DNA of 64,000 bases from Arthrobacter_B sp038069765 (GTDB lineage Bacteria; Actinomycetota; Actinomycetes; Actinomycetales; Micrococcaceae). Below the pieces are notes generated by a model. That model searched no databases and was not told the DNA's origin. It worked only from the letters and a program-made list of their open reading frames with translations. Location: the NCBI RefSeq assembly GCF_038069765.1, contig NZ_JBBPFS010000010.1, positions 36,722 to 100,721 on the forward strand, written 5' to 3'. The stretch's first letter is position 1. The number at the start of each line of letters is the position of its first letter. Positions 23,106 through 32,150 of this stretch are shown piece after piece. A program made the translations under genes and the position numbers.

Positions 23106-25652
23106 CTAATCGAGGCGGCCCGCGTGGATCACCTTGATGACGGGAGCTCCGGCGTCGTCCGACGCCGCGAGGTCAACCTCGGCATTGATGCCCCAGTCCA
23201 AGTGGTTGGCCGGATCCTTGAAGATCTGCCGCACCTCCCATTTGCCCGGAAGCTCCTTGATGATCAACAGGTTCGGCCCGCGCCCGTCGGGGCCGTCGTC
23301 GATGTCCTCATGTTCCTCGAAGTAGGCATCGAGCACGTCGGCCCAGCGGTCGGCGTCCCAGCCGGCGTCGCCGTCGAGCTCGCCCAGGGCGCGGTCGTCC
23401 TCATCGGCGAAGAGCTTCACCCGCTGGAACATTTCGTTGCGGACCATGACCCGGAAGGCCCGCACATTGGCGGTGAGGCGATCCGGCACCGGAGGCAGGA
23501 CCGGTTCAGCCGAGGCGTCCGGGTTGATGCCGTTGGTGAGCTCCTCCCATTCGTCCAGCAGGGAGGAGTCGGTCTGCCGGACCAGCTCGCCCAGCCACTC
23601 GATGATGTCTTCCAGGTCTTCACGGAGCCGCTCCGGCGGCACTGTGTGCAGCAGCGCCTTGTAGGTGTCCGAGAGGTAGCGCAGCAGCACCCCTTCGGAG
23701 CGGGCCAGGGAGTAGAACTGCACGTACTCGCCGAAGCTCATGGCGCGTTCGTACATGTCCCGGACGATGGACTTGGGGCTCAGCTCGAACTCCCCGAGCC
23801 ACGGGGCACCCGAGCGGTATACCTCGAAGGACTGCTCCAGCAGCTCCGCCAGCGGCTGCGGATAGGTGACTTCCTCCAGCAGGGCCATCCGCTCGTCGTA
23901 TTCGATGCCCTGGGACTTCATGGCGGCGATCGCCTCGCCGCGGGCCTTCTTCTCCTGAGCGGAGAGGACCTGCCGGGGCTTTTCCATGATCGCTTCGATC
24001 ACGGACACCACGTCCAGGGCGTAGGACGGACTGTCCGGGTCCAGGATCTCCAGGGAGGCCATCGCAAAGGGGGACAGCGGCTGGTTCAGGGCGAAGTTCG
24101 GCTGCAGATGCACCTTCAGGCGGACGGTGCGGCCGTCGGCGTCGGGCTCGGGCAGCACCTCCACAATGCCGGCGGTCTTCAGCTCGCGGTAGATGCTCAG
24201 CGCTTTTTTCATCAGCGCCAGCTGCGAGGACCGGGTCTCGTGGTTGTTGGTGAGCAGCTTCTTGGCAGCCGTGAACGGATCGCCAGGACGTTCCAGCAGG
24301 TTCAGCAGCATGGAGTGGGTGATGTTGAAGCTGGAGGTCAGCGGCTCCGGGGTCCCGTCCACCAGCTTCTCGAAGGTGGGCTTGCCCCAGGACACAAAGC
24401 CGGCCTGCGGCTTCTTCTTCACCACCTGGCGCAGTTTCTTCTGGTCGTCGCCGAACTTGGCGTGCGCCTTGGCCATCGCCTTCACGTTTTCAATGACGTG
24501 TTCCGGTGCCTGCACGACGACGGTGCCCGCCGTGTCGTAGCCGGCCCGCCCGGCGCGGCCCGCGATCTGGTGGAACTCGCGGACCTTCAGCGGCCGGGTC
24601 CGGGTGCCGTCGTACTTGGACAGCGCGGTGATCAGCACGGTGCGGATGGGTACATTGATGCCGACGCCGAGGGTGTCGGTGCCGCAGATGACCTTCAGCA
24701 GCCCGGCCTGGGCCAGCTGCTCCACCAGACGGCGGTACTTGGGCAGCATGCCGGCGTGGTGCACGCCGATGCCGTGCCGGACCAGCCTGTTCAGGGTCTT
24801 CCCGAATCCCGGGGCAAACCGGAACCCGGCAATCAGCTCGGCAATCTTGTCCTTTTCCTCGCGGGTGCAGACGTTGATGCTCATCAGGGCCTGGGCCCGG
24901 TCAATGGCTTCGATCTGGGAGAAGTGCACCACGTAGACCGGAACCTGCTTGGTGGCCAGCAGCTCCTCCAGGGACTCCTGCACCGGGGTTTCCACGTAGT
25001 AGTAGTGCAGCGGGATGGGGCGCTGCACCGAGGAGACCGTGACCGTGTCCCGGTTGGTGAGCTCGCTGAGTTCGTTCGCGATCCGGGTCATGTCGCCCAG
25101 GGTGGCGGACATCAGCAGGAACTGGGCCTGCGGCAGCTCCAGCAGCGGAACCTGCCAGGCCCAGCCGCGCTGCGGGTCGGAATAGAAATGGAATTCGTCC
25201 ATGATCACGGTGCCGAGGTCCGCGTCGGGGCCTTCGCGCAGGGCAATGTTGGCCAGGATCTCCGCGGTGCAGCAGATGATCGGGGCGTCCTTGTTCACGG
25301 AGGAGTCGCCGGTGACCATCCCGACGTTCTCGGCACCGAAGATCTCGCACAGTGCGAAGAACTTCTCCGACACCAGGGCCTTGATGGGCGCGGTGTAGTA
25401 GCTGCGCTCGTCGTGCGCCATGGCGTGGAAGTGTGCCGCGATGGCCACCATGGACTTGCCCGAGCCGGTGGGGGTGGCCAGGATGACGTTGTTGCCCGTC
25501 ACCAGCTCCATCACCGCTTCATCCTGCGCCGGGTACAGCGACATGCCCCGGCTCTCGACCCATTCCAGGAAGGACGTGTACGTCTCGTCGGGGTCGATGG
25601 TGCGGGTACTGGACGGGCCGGAGGCAAGCTGTTCAAGAAGTTTCATGTCCAT
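23106..25652 (-). CDS. DEAD/DEAH helicase with DUF3516 region
   Basis: An 848-residue superfamily 2 helicase. Walker A ATPTGSGKS is at residues 59-67, the Walker B is VIMDEFHFYSD (a DEFH variant), motif III is LMSATLGD, and motif VI is QIAGRAGRAGYD. The long C-terminal region of about 400 residues matches the DUF3516 architecture of actinobacterial SKI2/Mtr4-like helicases, presumed to act on RNA. ATG at 25652 and ATG at 25646 are both possible; a TAGTCT box lies just upstream. The large open frame on the opposite strand here is an artefact of GC-rich codon use. Confidence 0.93.
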   Translation of the reverse strand: MDMKLLEQLASGPSSTRTIDPDETYTSFLEWVESRGMSLYPAQDEAVMELVTGNNVILATPTGSGKSMVAIAAHFHAMAHDERSYYTAPIKALVSEKFFALCEIFGAENVGMVTGDSSVNKDAPIICCTAEILANIALREGPDADLGTVIMDEFHFYSDPQRGWAWQVPLLELPQAQFLLMSATLGDMTRIANELSELTNRDTVTVSSVQRPIPLHYYYVETPVQESLEELLATKQVPVYVVHFSQIEAIDRAQALMSINVCTREEKDKIAELIAGFRFAPGFGKTLNRLVRHGIGVHHAGMLPKYRRLVEQLAQAGLLKVICGTDTLGVGINVPIRTVLITALSKYDGTRTRPLKVREFHQIAGRAGRAGYDTAGTVVVQAPEHVIENVKAMAKAHAKFGDDQKKLRQVVKKKPQAGFVSWGKPTFEKLVDGTPEPLTSSFNITHSMLLNLLERPGDPFTAAKKLLTNNHETRSSQLALMKKALSIYRELKTAGIVEVLPEPDADGRTVRLKVHLQPNFALNQPLSPFAMASLEILDPDSPSYALDVVSVIEAIMEKPRQVLSAQEKKARGEAIAAMKSQGIEYDERMALLEEVTYPQPLAELLEQSFEVYRSGAPWLGEFELSPKSIVRDMYERAMSFGEYVQFYSLARSEGVLLRYLSDTYKALLHTVPPERLREDLEDIIEWLGELVRQTDSSLLDEWEELTNGINPDASAEPVLPPVPDRLTANVRAFRVMVRNEMFQRVKLFADEDDRALGELDGDAGWDADRWADVLDAYFEEHEDIDDGPDGRGPNLLIIKELPGKWEVRQIFKDPANHLDWGINAEVDLAASDDAGAPVIKVIHAGRLD

Positions 25653-25821
25653 ACCAGACTATCGGGCGCGGCAGCGCACTGCAGACCGCCGGCAGGCAGC
25701 GGCTCGAGGAACTGCCGCACCTGACTCCATCCGGGGCGGGATTGAAACCTGGAATGCTTCCTTAGTTTGTGATTCAGGGATAGACGAGGACGACTGCGCG
25801 ACCGCGCTCCAGTAAACGGCC

Positions 25822-26595
25822 CTACGAAGCTCCGGACCACAGGAGGAAACCGCTCAGATCACTGAGCGGGGACATAGCGCCATAAGGTGAACCGTCATCG
25901 GCCGGCTTCACCTTCCAATCTCCGTCCATCCACCGCATGGACATGGATATCCGGGCGAGAACTCCTTTGCCGGTTTCGAAGGCAAGATCCAGGTTGGCTT
26001 CTGAGGGGGTATACGACTTCACGACGAAGCCACGCACCTGGATCGGCGAGCTGTCTCCCGAGGTCACACCTTTAGCTGCATCTTTCACGGCGGCGTCCCG
26101 CCCGGTGCCGGGGACAAGCAGTTTGTCCGACGCTTTCGCCACCACCTCGGGAGAACCGGAGGAGCCAAGGGCCGCAACGTTCATCGCTGCGTACAGTGCA
26201 CCGGCCGGGGAGTTGGCGAAGCACGAGCGGAAGCCGTCCTCCTCAGTTATTCCTGGGCCGAAGGTCCTCGGGTCAGTCGGTGCTGCCATTGCGTCCACCA
26301 ACTCCCAGTTCGATGTCGGAGCTGTAGCCAGCGCCAGCTCATCGGTCAGCGGCAAACCACAGATACTCTCCCTGCTGACGTTGTTGTCATCGCTTGAGCT
26401 GGAAGGGGGAGCCCCTGAATCGGAGCTGCTGCCCGAGGTTGGGGGTGGAGCAGACTGCGCTGTGTCTTCACCTTTGGGGAGCAGGAGAATGACTACTAGG
26501 GCGGCAATGAGTGCGGCCACCAGGGCGGCTGAAATGATGAAACCCGGCTTGGTGAAAGGGTTGGTTTCGGCGGTGCCGTCTGGCGACTGACTCAT
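25822..26595 (-). CDS. Membrane-anchored protein, DUF8175-like
   Basis: A 257-residue protein with one membrane segment (IISAALVAALIAALVVILLL, residues 20-39), a Ser/Pro/Asp-rich linker to about residue 72, and an extracytoplasmic domain with two cysteines (ESICGLP and FRSCFAN). It has the shape of anchored proteins from actinobacterial conjugative elements. No relaxase, TraB/FtsK or VirB4 gene lies nearby, so the locus may be a remnant. ATG at 26595 follows AAAGG. The preceding minus-strand ORF is broken by a TGA. Confidence 0.65.
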   Translation of the reverse strand: MSQSPDGTAETNPFTKPGFIISAALVAALIAALVVILLLPKGEDTAQSAPPPTSGSSSDSGAPPSSSSDDNNVSRESICGLPLTDELALATAPTSNWELVDAMAAPTDPRTFGPGITEEDGFRSCFANSPAGALYAAMNVAALGSSGSPEVVAKASDKLLVPGTGRDAAVKDAAKGVTSGDSSPIQVRGFVVKSYTPSEANLDLAFETGKGVLARISMSMRWMDGDWKVKPADDGSPYGAMSPLSDLSGFLLWSGAS

Positions 26596-26611
26596 TGTGA
26601 ACCTTTCGCTA

Positions 26612-26800
26612 CTAGTGCTGGGGTTTGGCCGAAGGCGCGGACGGTGCCCGCGGGCCCGGTGATGATGATGCAGCCGAGAAGAACCCGGCGGAATCCGCTG
26701 CTGCGCTGAACCGGGATGCGCCGCCCATGGTCCATCACTGCCAAAAGACTTCGGCCGGATCCGGCTCTGCGGCGGAATCCCTGCGCTTGAAAAGATTCAT
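26612..26800 (-). pseudogene. Small ORF interrupted by an in-frame TGA
   Basis: On the minus strand AAAGGAAGAT precedes ATG 26800, a very good ribosome site. The frame reads MNLFKRRDSAAEPDPAEVFWQ up to codon 21 (split here only for display), then TGA at 26737-26735, then continues for 40 more codons (MGGASRFSAAADSAG and onward) to TAG at 26614-26612. The full 63-codon frame ends 17 bases before the anchored-protein gene. It may be a recent pseudogene, a genuine 21-residue peptide, or a sequence error. I recognise no family. Confidence 0.5.
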
Positions 26801-26991
26801 ATCTTCCTTTCCCGGAAATCCCCTATGCCGCCCGCCCCGAACCTACCAGCGGACAGACGCGCGGATCTGCGCCGACGCGCTGTGGCCGCCCGGGCCCGGT
26901 TGGTCAGCGGTTGCCGGCCTGCCCCCAGCAGGCGTGACCCCGGATGAAGGCCGGCAGCTGCCGGGCCCGTCCCTTTGCTAGGCTCGGCGGC

Positions 26992-27771
26992 ATGAAATGG
27001 GATCCCCGGAAGTACACACAGTTCTCCTCGCACCGCGACCGGCCGTTTTTCGACCTCACGGCCCGCATTGCCGCCGACAACCCGCGCAGGGTTGTTGACC
27101 TGGGCTGCGGTCCTGGGCCGTTGACGGCGGCGCTCGCCTCCCGCTGGCCCGGCGCACGGGTCACGGGCGTCGACTCCTCGCAGGACATGGTGGAGCAGGC
27201 CCGTGCACTGGAGCAGGCCCCGGACAATCTGGACTTTGTACAGGCGGGCATCGAGGACTGGGATCCGGAGCCCGGAACGGACGTGGTGGTCTCCAACGCC
27301 GCCCTGCAGTGGGTGCCGGGGCACCAGGATTTGATCCGCCGCTGGGCCAAGCAGCTCGACGGCGGTGCCTGGCTGGCGGTGCAGGTGCCGGGAAACTTTG
27401 GAGCTCCTTCCCACGCCCTGATGCGGGAGCTGGCAGCGGGCGCCGAGTGGGCGGACAAGCTGGACGGAGTCCTTCGCCACGCGGATGCCGTGGATGAGCC
27501 GGAAGACTACCTCGGGCTGCTGACGGAGGCCGGCTTTGAGGCCGATGTGTGGGAGACGAGCTACTCGCAGGTCCTGCAGGGCAGGGACCCGGTGCTGGAG
27601 TGGGTCCGCGGAACCGCCCTGCGTCCCGTCATCGCTGCTTTGGACCCGCAGGATTTCTCCCGCTTCGAAGAGCAGTATGCAGCGCTGCTGCGGAAGGCGT
27701 ATCCCGAACGTTCATGGGGCACGGTCTTTCCGTTCCGCCGCATCTTCATGGTGGGGCACAAGAGAGGCTGA
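26992..27771 (+). CDS. tam: Trans-aconitate 2-methyltransferase
   Basis: A 259-residue SAM-dependent methyltransferase. The SAM motif VDLGCGPGPLT is at residues 35-45, GVDSSQDMVEQAR follows, and VVSNAALQWVPGHQDLIRRW and ETSYSQVLQGRDPVLEWVRG are characteristic of Tam. It methylates trans-aconitate, an inhibitor of the citric-acid cycle formed spontaneously from cis-aconitate. The start ATG 26992 gives MKWDPRKYTQFSSHRDRPF, the standard Tam N terminus. TAGGCT at 26979-26984 is 7 bases upstream, again predicting a leaderless message. Confidence 0.93.
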   Translation: MKWDPRKYTQFSSHRDRPFFDLTARIAADNPRRVVDLGCGPGPLTAALASRWPGARVTGVDSSQDMVEQARALEQAPDNLDFVQAGIEDWDPEPGTDVVVSNAALQWVPGHQDLIRRWAKQLDGGAWLAVQVPGNFGAPSHALMRELAAGAEWADKLDGVLRHADAVDEPEDYLGLLTEAGFEADVWETSYSQVLQGRDPVLEWVRGTALRPVIAALDPQDFSRFEEQYAALLRKAYPERSWGTVFPFRRIFMVGHKRG

Positions 27772-27806
27772 ACGGGTCAACCCCGGTACTCCCAGCACCG
27801 GCGGGG

Positions 27807-29210
27807 CTAGGAGTACCGGCGGGAGCCGTGGCTGCGCCCCACCGGGGGACGGGAGCGTGCGGCTTTCATCAACGGAGTGTTCAGGGCGTCAATCTGCTCA
27901 TTGGCGTGGTCCCGGCTGCCGGCACCTCCGCGGTCCCAGTGCCGGGCCAGATACAGCGCGCCGCCCAAGCCGGTGAGCAGTAACCCGGTAAGCAGCGCCG
28001 CCGGGCTTAGGGAGGGCAGCTGGCTTGCCGCCGCCAGCACCGCAAGGACGGGTATGACCGGGCCGAGAGGGAGCCTTGCTCCCTCACCGGGCCACTTGCG
28101 GAATCCGAGCACGGCGGCCGCAACGCTCACCACGATCATGGCCAGGATGGCGGCGACATTGGCGATGGAGACCACAAAGGTGGTGTCGTTGAGCAATACC
28201 AGCAGGACCGTGATGGCGGCCAGCAGCAGAACACTGACATAGGGGTGGCCGCTGCGGCTGTGCCGCCCCAGCGCAGGGGGCACATCGCCGCGCGCCACCA
28301 TGCGCAGGATAATTTCGGAGGCGCCCAGCACGTTGGCGTTGGCGCCGGAGAGCGTGGACAGGCAGGCGGCGAAAGCCACCAGGAGCCCGCCCCACGACCC
28401 CATGACGATTTCCGCAGCCTGTGACACTCCGGTGGCGGTAAAGACGGTAAGTCCGCTGGCCATCATGGCCAGCACTGTTCCCAGATAGATCAGGCCCGAC
28501 ACCAGCAGCGTCAGCAGGATGGCGCGCGGAACGGTTTTGCGGGGGTTCTTCACCGACCCGGCCATGTTTGTAATGACGTTGAAGCCGGTGTAGGCGGTGA
28601 ACAGGAGGGCGGCGGCGGAGAACACCCCGCCGGTGCCCTGCGGCAGCGGGCGGTCTACTGCATCCGGCCGCAGCTCGGTCAGGCCCCAGACGGCAAACAG
28701 GACGAGCAGGGCAAGCTTGATGCCCACGATCCACGTTTCAGCTTTGGCAACCAGCGCCGTCGGGCCCAGGTTCAGGGCCGTTACCAGTGCGGTGGCGGCG
28801 AGCGCGAGCGCCAGCGTCCCGATCGCCGGGAGGAAGTACTCGTGCAGATAGTCCCCGAAGGAATCCACCAGGTAGGCAACGATCGTGGCGCCGTTGAGAT
28901 AGAAGGCCCACATCACAATGAACCGCCAGAAGGGGCTCAGAATGGTGCCGACCGGGCCGTATCCTGATTCGCCGTCCGCGGCCCGGGTGGAAACCACGAT
29001 GAAGGACAGTGCACACAGGACCATCACAACGCCCGCAATGATGTAACTCAGGACTGCGCCCGGCCCGGCAAGGTTCACTGCCGTTCCGGAAAGCGTGAAG
29101 ACCCCGCCGCCCACAGTGGTGCCGACACCGAAGGCCACGCAGGCCAGCAGCCCGATCTGAGGTGTCGCGGCACCGGCCGGCCCGGACGTCGATGACTGTG
29201 AATTTGCCAC
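27807..29210 (-). CDS. APC-family amino acid permease
   Basis: A 467-residue transporter of the amino acid-polyamine-organocation superfamily with about 12 membrane helices. The first helix has the APC substrate-binding glycine motif (GVGTTVGGGVFTLSG), and the sixth-helix region reads AALLFTAYTGFNVITNMAGS followed by KNPRKTVPRAI, a conserved loop. The substrate is an amino acid or amine and cannot be narrowed down. GTG at 29210 is the best start, with no convincing ribosome site. The C terminus ends in a short basic tail. Confidence 0.88.
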   Translation of the reverse strand: MANSQSSTSGPAGAATPQIGLLACVAFGVGTTVGGGVFTLSGTAVNLAGPGAVLSYIIAGVVMVLCALSFIVVSTRAADGESGYGPVGTILSPFWRFIVMWAFYLNGATIVAYLVDSFGDYLHEYFLPAIGTLALALAATALVTALNLGPTALVAKAETWIVGIKLALLVLFAVWGLTELRPDAVDRPLPQGTGGVFSAAALLFTAYTGFNVITNMAGSVKNPRKTVPRAILLTLLVSGLIYLGTVLAMMASGLTVFTATGVSQAAEIVMGSWGGLLVAFAACLSTLSGANANVLGASEIILRMVARGDVPPALGRHSRSGHPYVSVLLLAAITVLLVLLNDTTFVVSIANVAAILAMIVVSVAAAVLGFRKWPGEGARLPLGPVIPVLAVLAAASQLPSLSPAALLTGLLLTGLGGALYLARHWDRGGAGSRDHANEQIDALNTPLMKAARSRPPVGRSHGSRRYS

Positions 29211-29302
29211 GGGGCCACGCTCTCATCCGGTCCGAAGGGGTCCCTCTGGAGCGTAAGGCCGTCAAACAGCGGGGGTCAACGGAGCATCCGGCAAACGGGC
29301 TG

Positions 29303-29941
29303 CTACCAGCCGCGTTGCTTCCATTCCTGCAGGTGGGGGCGCTCCGCACCGAGGGTGGTGCCGGCCCCGTGCCCGGGGTGGACGACGGTGTTGTCCGGCA
29401 GGTATTCGAACACGCGTTCGAATACATCTGCGTAGAGGGACGCAAACCGCTCCGGATCCTTCTGCGTGTTGCCCAGGCCGCCGGGGAACAGGGAATCTCC
29501 GGTGAAGAGATGGGCCGGTCCGCTCGGGTCGCGGTACAGCAGTGCCACCGATCCGGGAGTATGCCCGCGCAGCTTGATCGCTTCCAGTTCGAAGCCGTTG
29601 AAGGCCCTGACGTCCCCGTGCTCCAGCGGCACGTCGGTGGGCACCTCGATGTCCGGGATGTCCTCGCTGCCGGCGGCGGTTCGCGCGCCGGTGGCAGCAG
29701 CGGCTTCGGCGAGGGCACGGACATGGTCCCAGTGGCTGTGCGTGGTGATGATCAGCTGCACTTCGGCGGGTGCGGCGGCATCTCCGGCGGCTTCGGCCAG
29801 GAGTTCCCGGATCGCGGCGAAATCATCGGCGGCGTCAATGAGCACCTGGGCTCCGGTGTCCTTGGCGGTAATGACGTAGACGTTGTTGTCCATGCTGCCC
29901 ACGGACCGGCTGCGGATGGTGACTTTCTCCAAATCAATCAT
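29303..29941 (-). CDS. MBL-fold metallo-hydrolase
   Basis: A 212-residue metallo-beta-lactamase-fold hydrolase of the glyoxalase II-like type. The metal motif is THSHWDH (residues 67-73); further ligands are in RGHTPGS, FTGDSLF and HPGHG. The HxHxDH pattern binds two metals and usually serves thioester hydrolysis, but the lactone and persulfide branches share it. ATG 29941 (MIDLEKVTIRSRSVGS) was chosen: TAGACT on the minus strand (29949-29954) lies 7 bases before it, predicting a leaderless transcript. The longer frame upstream only translates the minisatellite. Confidence 0.9.
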   Translation of the reverse strand: MIDLEKVTIRSRSVGSMDNNVYVITAKDTGAQVLIDAADDFAAIRELLAEAAGDAAAPAEVQLIITTHSHWDHVRALAEAAAATGARTAAGSEDIPDIEVPTDVPLEHGDVRAFNGFELEAIKLRGHTPGSVALLYRDPSGPAHLFTGDSLFPGGLGNTQKDPERFASLYADVFERVFEYLPDNTVVHPGHGAGTTLGAERPHLQEWKQRGW

Positions 29942-30416
29942 GCCGGTAAGTCTAGTTGCGGGCGGCGGCTCGCACAGGGCAAGGGCGTCCGCGCTCGCCG
30001 ATGCCCCGGCGCCGCACCCGGTGCGCTCGCCGATGCAGACGGGCCGGCCCGACTCACGATGGGCGTCCTCCCGCCGCCTGCCCCGCACGCGTTCCCACTG
30101 CGTGTGGCTCTTGAGACAGCTGGGGCCACACCAGTCCCGTGAGGTAACAAAGAGTGGGAACCAGTGCGGGAGCCACTGCCGCGCCCCGTCCGGAGGCACA
30201 GGCGCTCGGAGGCACAGGCGTCCGGAGGCACAGGCGTCCGGAGGCACAGGCGCTCGCAGGTGCGGCCCGGCCCGGCCCGGCCCGTCGGCGCCCGCTGCCA
30301 GCCCTGCCGGGGAACATCCGCCTTAGCGCGCCGGCAGCCGGGTATTGCCTGCCCGGGTGCGGCGGCGTACGTTCGGATGGTGCCGGTGCTGGAACCGGCC
30401 GGTCCGGGAGGAAAGC
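29942..30416. other. Divergent intergenic region with repeats
   Basis: 475 bases lie between the MBL gene and the ABC exporter. It holds the leaderless-type promoter of the MBL gene at its left end, GC-rich short repeats (GCTCGCCGATGC twice near 30000), the four-unit minisatellite at 30191-30254 and the CCCGG run near 30266-30283. No gene is supported; frames crossing it translate the repeats. Confidence 0.6.
30191..30254. repeat. 16-bp minisatellite, four units
   Basis: The unit CGGAGGCACAGGCGCT (or ending TC) repeats four times in tandem at 30191, 30207, 30223 and 30239, with only the last two bases varying. It sits between divergent promoters and is a likely site of copy-number variation. 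Confidence 0.92.
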
Positions 30417-32150
30417 GTGCTCGTACGGCTTATCCGGCAGAACCTGGCTCCCTACAAGGGTGCGGTGGCCGCCGTCGTTATCCTGCAGTTTTTGCAGACC
30501 GCGGCAACGCTGTACCTGCCCACCCTGAATGCCGACATCATTGACCGCGGCGTCGTCGTGGCGGACACGGGCGTCATCCTGGGGCTGGGCGGCTGGATGC
30601 TGGCCATTACCGCCGGGCAGGTCCTCTGTGCGGTCACCGCCACGTACTTTGCCGCCCGGGTGGCCATGAGCGTGGGCCGAAACATCCGCGACAACCTGTT
30701 CACCACGGTGGAATCCTTTTCCTCCCGGGAAGTAGGCGTCTTCGGCGCTCCGTCCCTGATCACCCGCACCACCAATGACGTGCAGCAGGTGCAGATGGCC
30801 CTGCTGATGACATTCACCGTGATGGTTTCCGCGCCGATCATGGGGATCGGCGGGGTGGTGCTGGCACTGAACCAGGATGTGCCGCTGTCCGGGATCCTGC
30901 TGCTGATCCTGCCGGTCCTTTTTGCGGTGATCGGGCTGGTGCTGCGCCGCCTGATTCCGCTGTTCCGCCGTGCCCAGAAGCAGATCGACCGGGTGAACTC
31001 GGTGCTGCGCGAACAGATCATGGGCATTGCGGTGATCCGGGCCTTTGTCCGGGAGCGCACCGAAGAGGCCCGCTTCGACACCGCCAACGCGGACCTGACC
31101 GGCACCCAGCTGCGGACGGCGCAGTACATGGCGCTGCTCTTCCCCGCCGCGATGCTCGTGGCGAACCTGGCTTCCGTTGCGGTGGTGTGGCTGGGCGCCT
31201 ACCGCATTGACGCCGGCCAGATGCAGATCGGCGCGCTCACGGCATTCATTGCCTACATCATGCAGATCCTGATGGCCGTGATGATGTCCATGTTCATGAT
31301 CATGATGCTCCCGCGCGCGGCCGTCTGTGCCGAACGCATTTACGAGGTCCTGGATACCGAGAGCACGGTCCATGATGCCCCGGCGGCCGTGCCGCTGGTG
31401 TTCGACGGCGGAACCCTGGTGTTCGACGGCGTCGGCTACACCTACCCGGGGGCGGAGGCGCCGGTGCTGCACGGGATCTCCTTCACTGCGGAGTCAGGCA
31501 GGACCACAGCGATCATCGGATCCACGGGGGCCGGCAAGTCCACACTGCTGAACCTGGTGCCCCGGCTGCTGGACGCCACGTCGGGGGGAATCAGCATCGA
31601 CGGCCAGGACATCGAGGAAGTCACGCTGCACTCGCTGCGCAGCGGCATCGGCCTGGTGCCGCAGAAGGCCTACCTGTTTTCCGGAACCATCGGCTCCAAC
31701 CTGCGCTTCGGCAAACCGGACGCCACCGACGCCGAACTCTGGGAAGCCCTCGAGATCGCCCAGGCGGCCGATTTTGTCCGTGCGTCCGAGGGGGCGCTGG
31801 AACACCGGGTGGAGCAGGGCGGCGGCAATTTCTCCGGAGGCCAGCGGCAGCGCCTGGCCATCGCCCGGGCGCTGGTGGTCCGGCCCTCCGTCTACCTGTT
31901 CGACGACAGCTTCTCCGCGCTGGACTTCGCGACGGACGCCCGGCTCCGGGCCGCACTCAAACAGCGCACCCGCAACTCCACCGTGCTGATCGTCGCCCAG
32001 CGGGTCAACACGATCACCGACGCCGGACGGATAGTCGTACTGGAGGAAGGGCGGATTGCCGGGCAGGGGACGCACGCCGAGCTGATGGATTCCTCGCCCA
32101 CCTACCGGGAAATCGTCGAATCACAGCTCACGGCGGAGGAAGTGCAGTGA
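30417..32150 (+). CDS. ABC exporter half-transporter, degenerate site subunit
   Basis: A 577-residue type I ABC exporter subunit with an N-terminal six-helix membrane domain fused to an ATPase. Walker A GSTGAGKST is near residue 368, the signature is FSGGQRQR near 472, and Walker B reads VYLFDDSFSALD, where the catalytic glutamate is replaced by aspartate. That is the hallmark of the degenerate site in heterodimeric exporters such as TM287/288. GTG at 30417 follows GGGAGGAAA; upstream codons are not family-like. Its stop overlaps the partner gene start (GTGA). The substrate is unknown; relatives export drugs or lipids. Confidence 0.92.
   Translation: MLVRLIRQNLAPYKGAVAAVVILQFLQTAATLYLPTLNADIIDRGVVVADTGVILGLGGWMLAITAGQVLCAVTATYFAARVAMSVGRNIRDNLFTTVESFSSREVGVFGAPSLITRTTNDVQQVQMALLMTFTVMVSAPIMGIGGVVLALNQDVPLSGILLLILPVLFAVIGLVLRRLIPLFRRAQKQIDRVNSVLREQIMGIAVIRAFVRERTEEARFDTANADLTGTQLRTAQYMALLFPAAMLVANLASVAVVWLGAYRIDAGQMQIGALTAFIAYIMQILMAVMMSMFMIMMLPRAAVCAERIYEVLDTESTVHDAPAAVPLVFDGGTLVFDGVGYTYPGAEAPVLHGISFTAESGRTTAIIGSTGAGKSTLLNLVPRLLDATSGGISIDGQDIEEVTLHSLRSGIGLVPQKAYLFSGTIGSNLRFGKPDATDAELWEALEIAQAADFVRASEGALEHRVEQGGGNFSGGQRQRLAIARALVVRPSVYLFDDSFSALDFATDARLRAALKQRTRNSTVLIVAQRVNTITDAGRIVVLEEGRIAGQGTHAELMDSSPTYREIVESQLTAEEVQ

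Noticed and set aside
22563..25724. A 1053-codon open frame opposite the helicase gene
   Set aside because: It has the low-complexity, Val/Gly/His-rich composition of antisense frames in GC-rich DNA and covers a well-supported helicase and GNAT gene on the other strand.
30191..30254. CRISPR-like array
   Set aside because: The units are contiguous with no spacers and no cas genes are near; it is a minisatellite.
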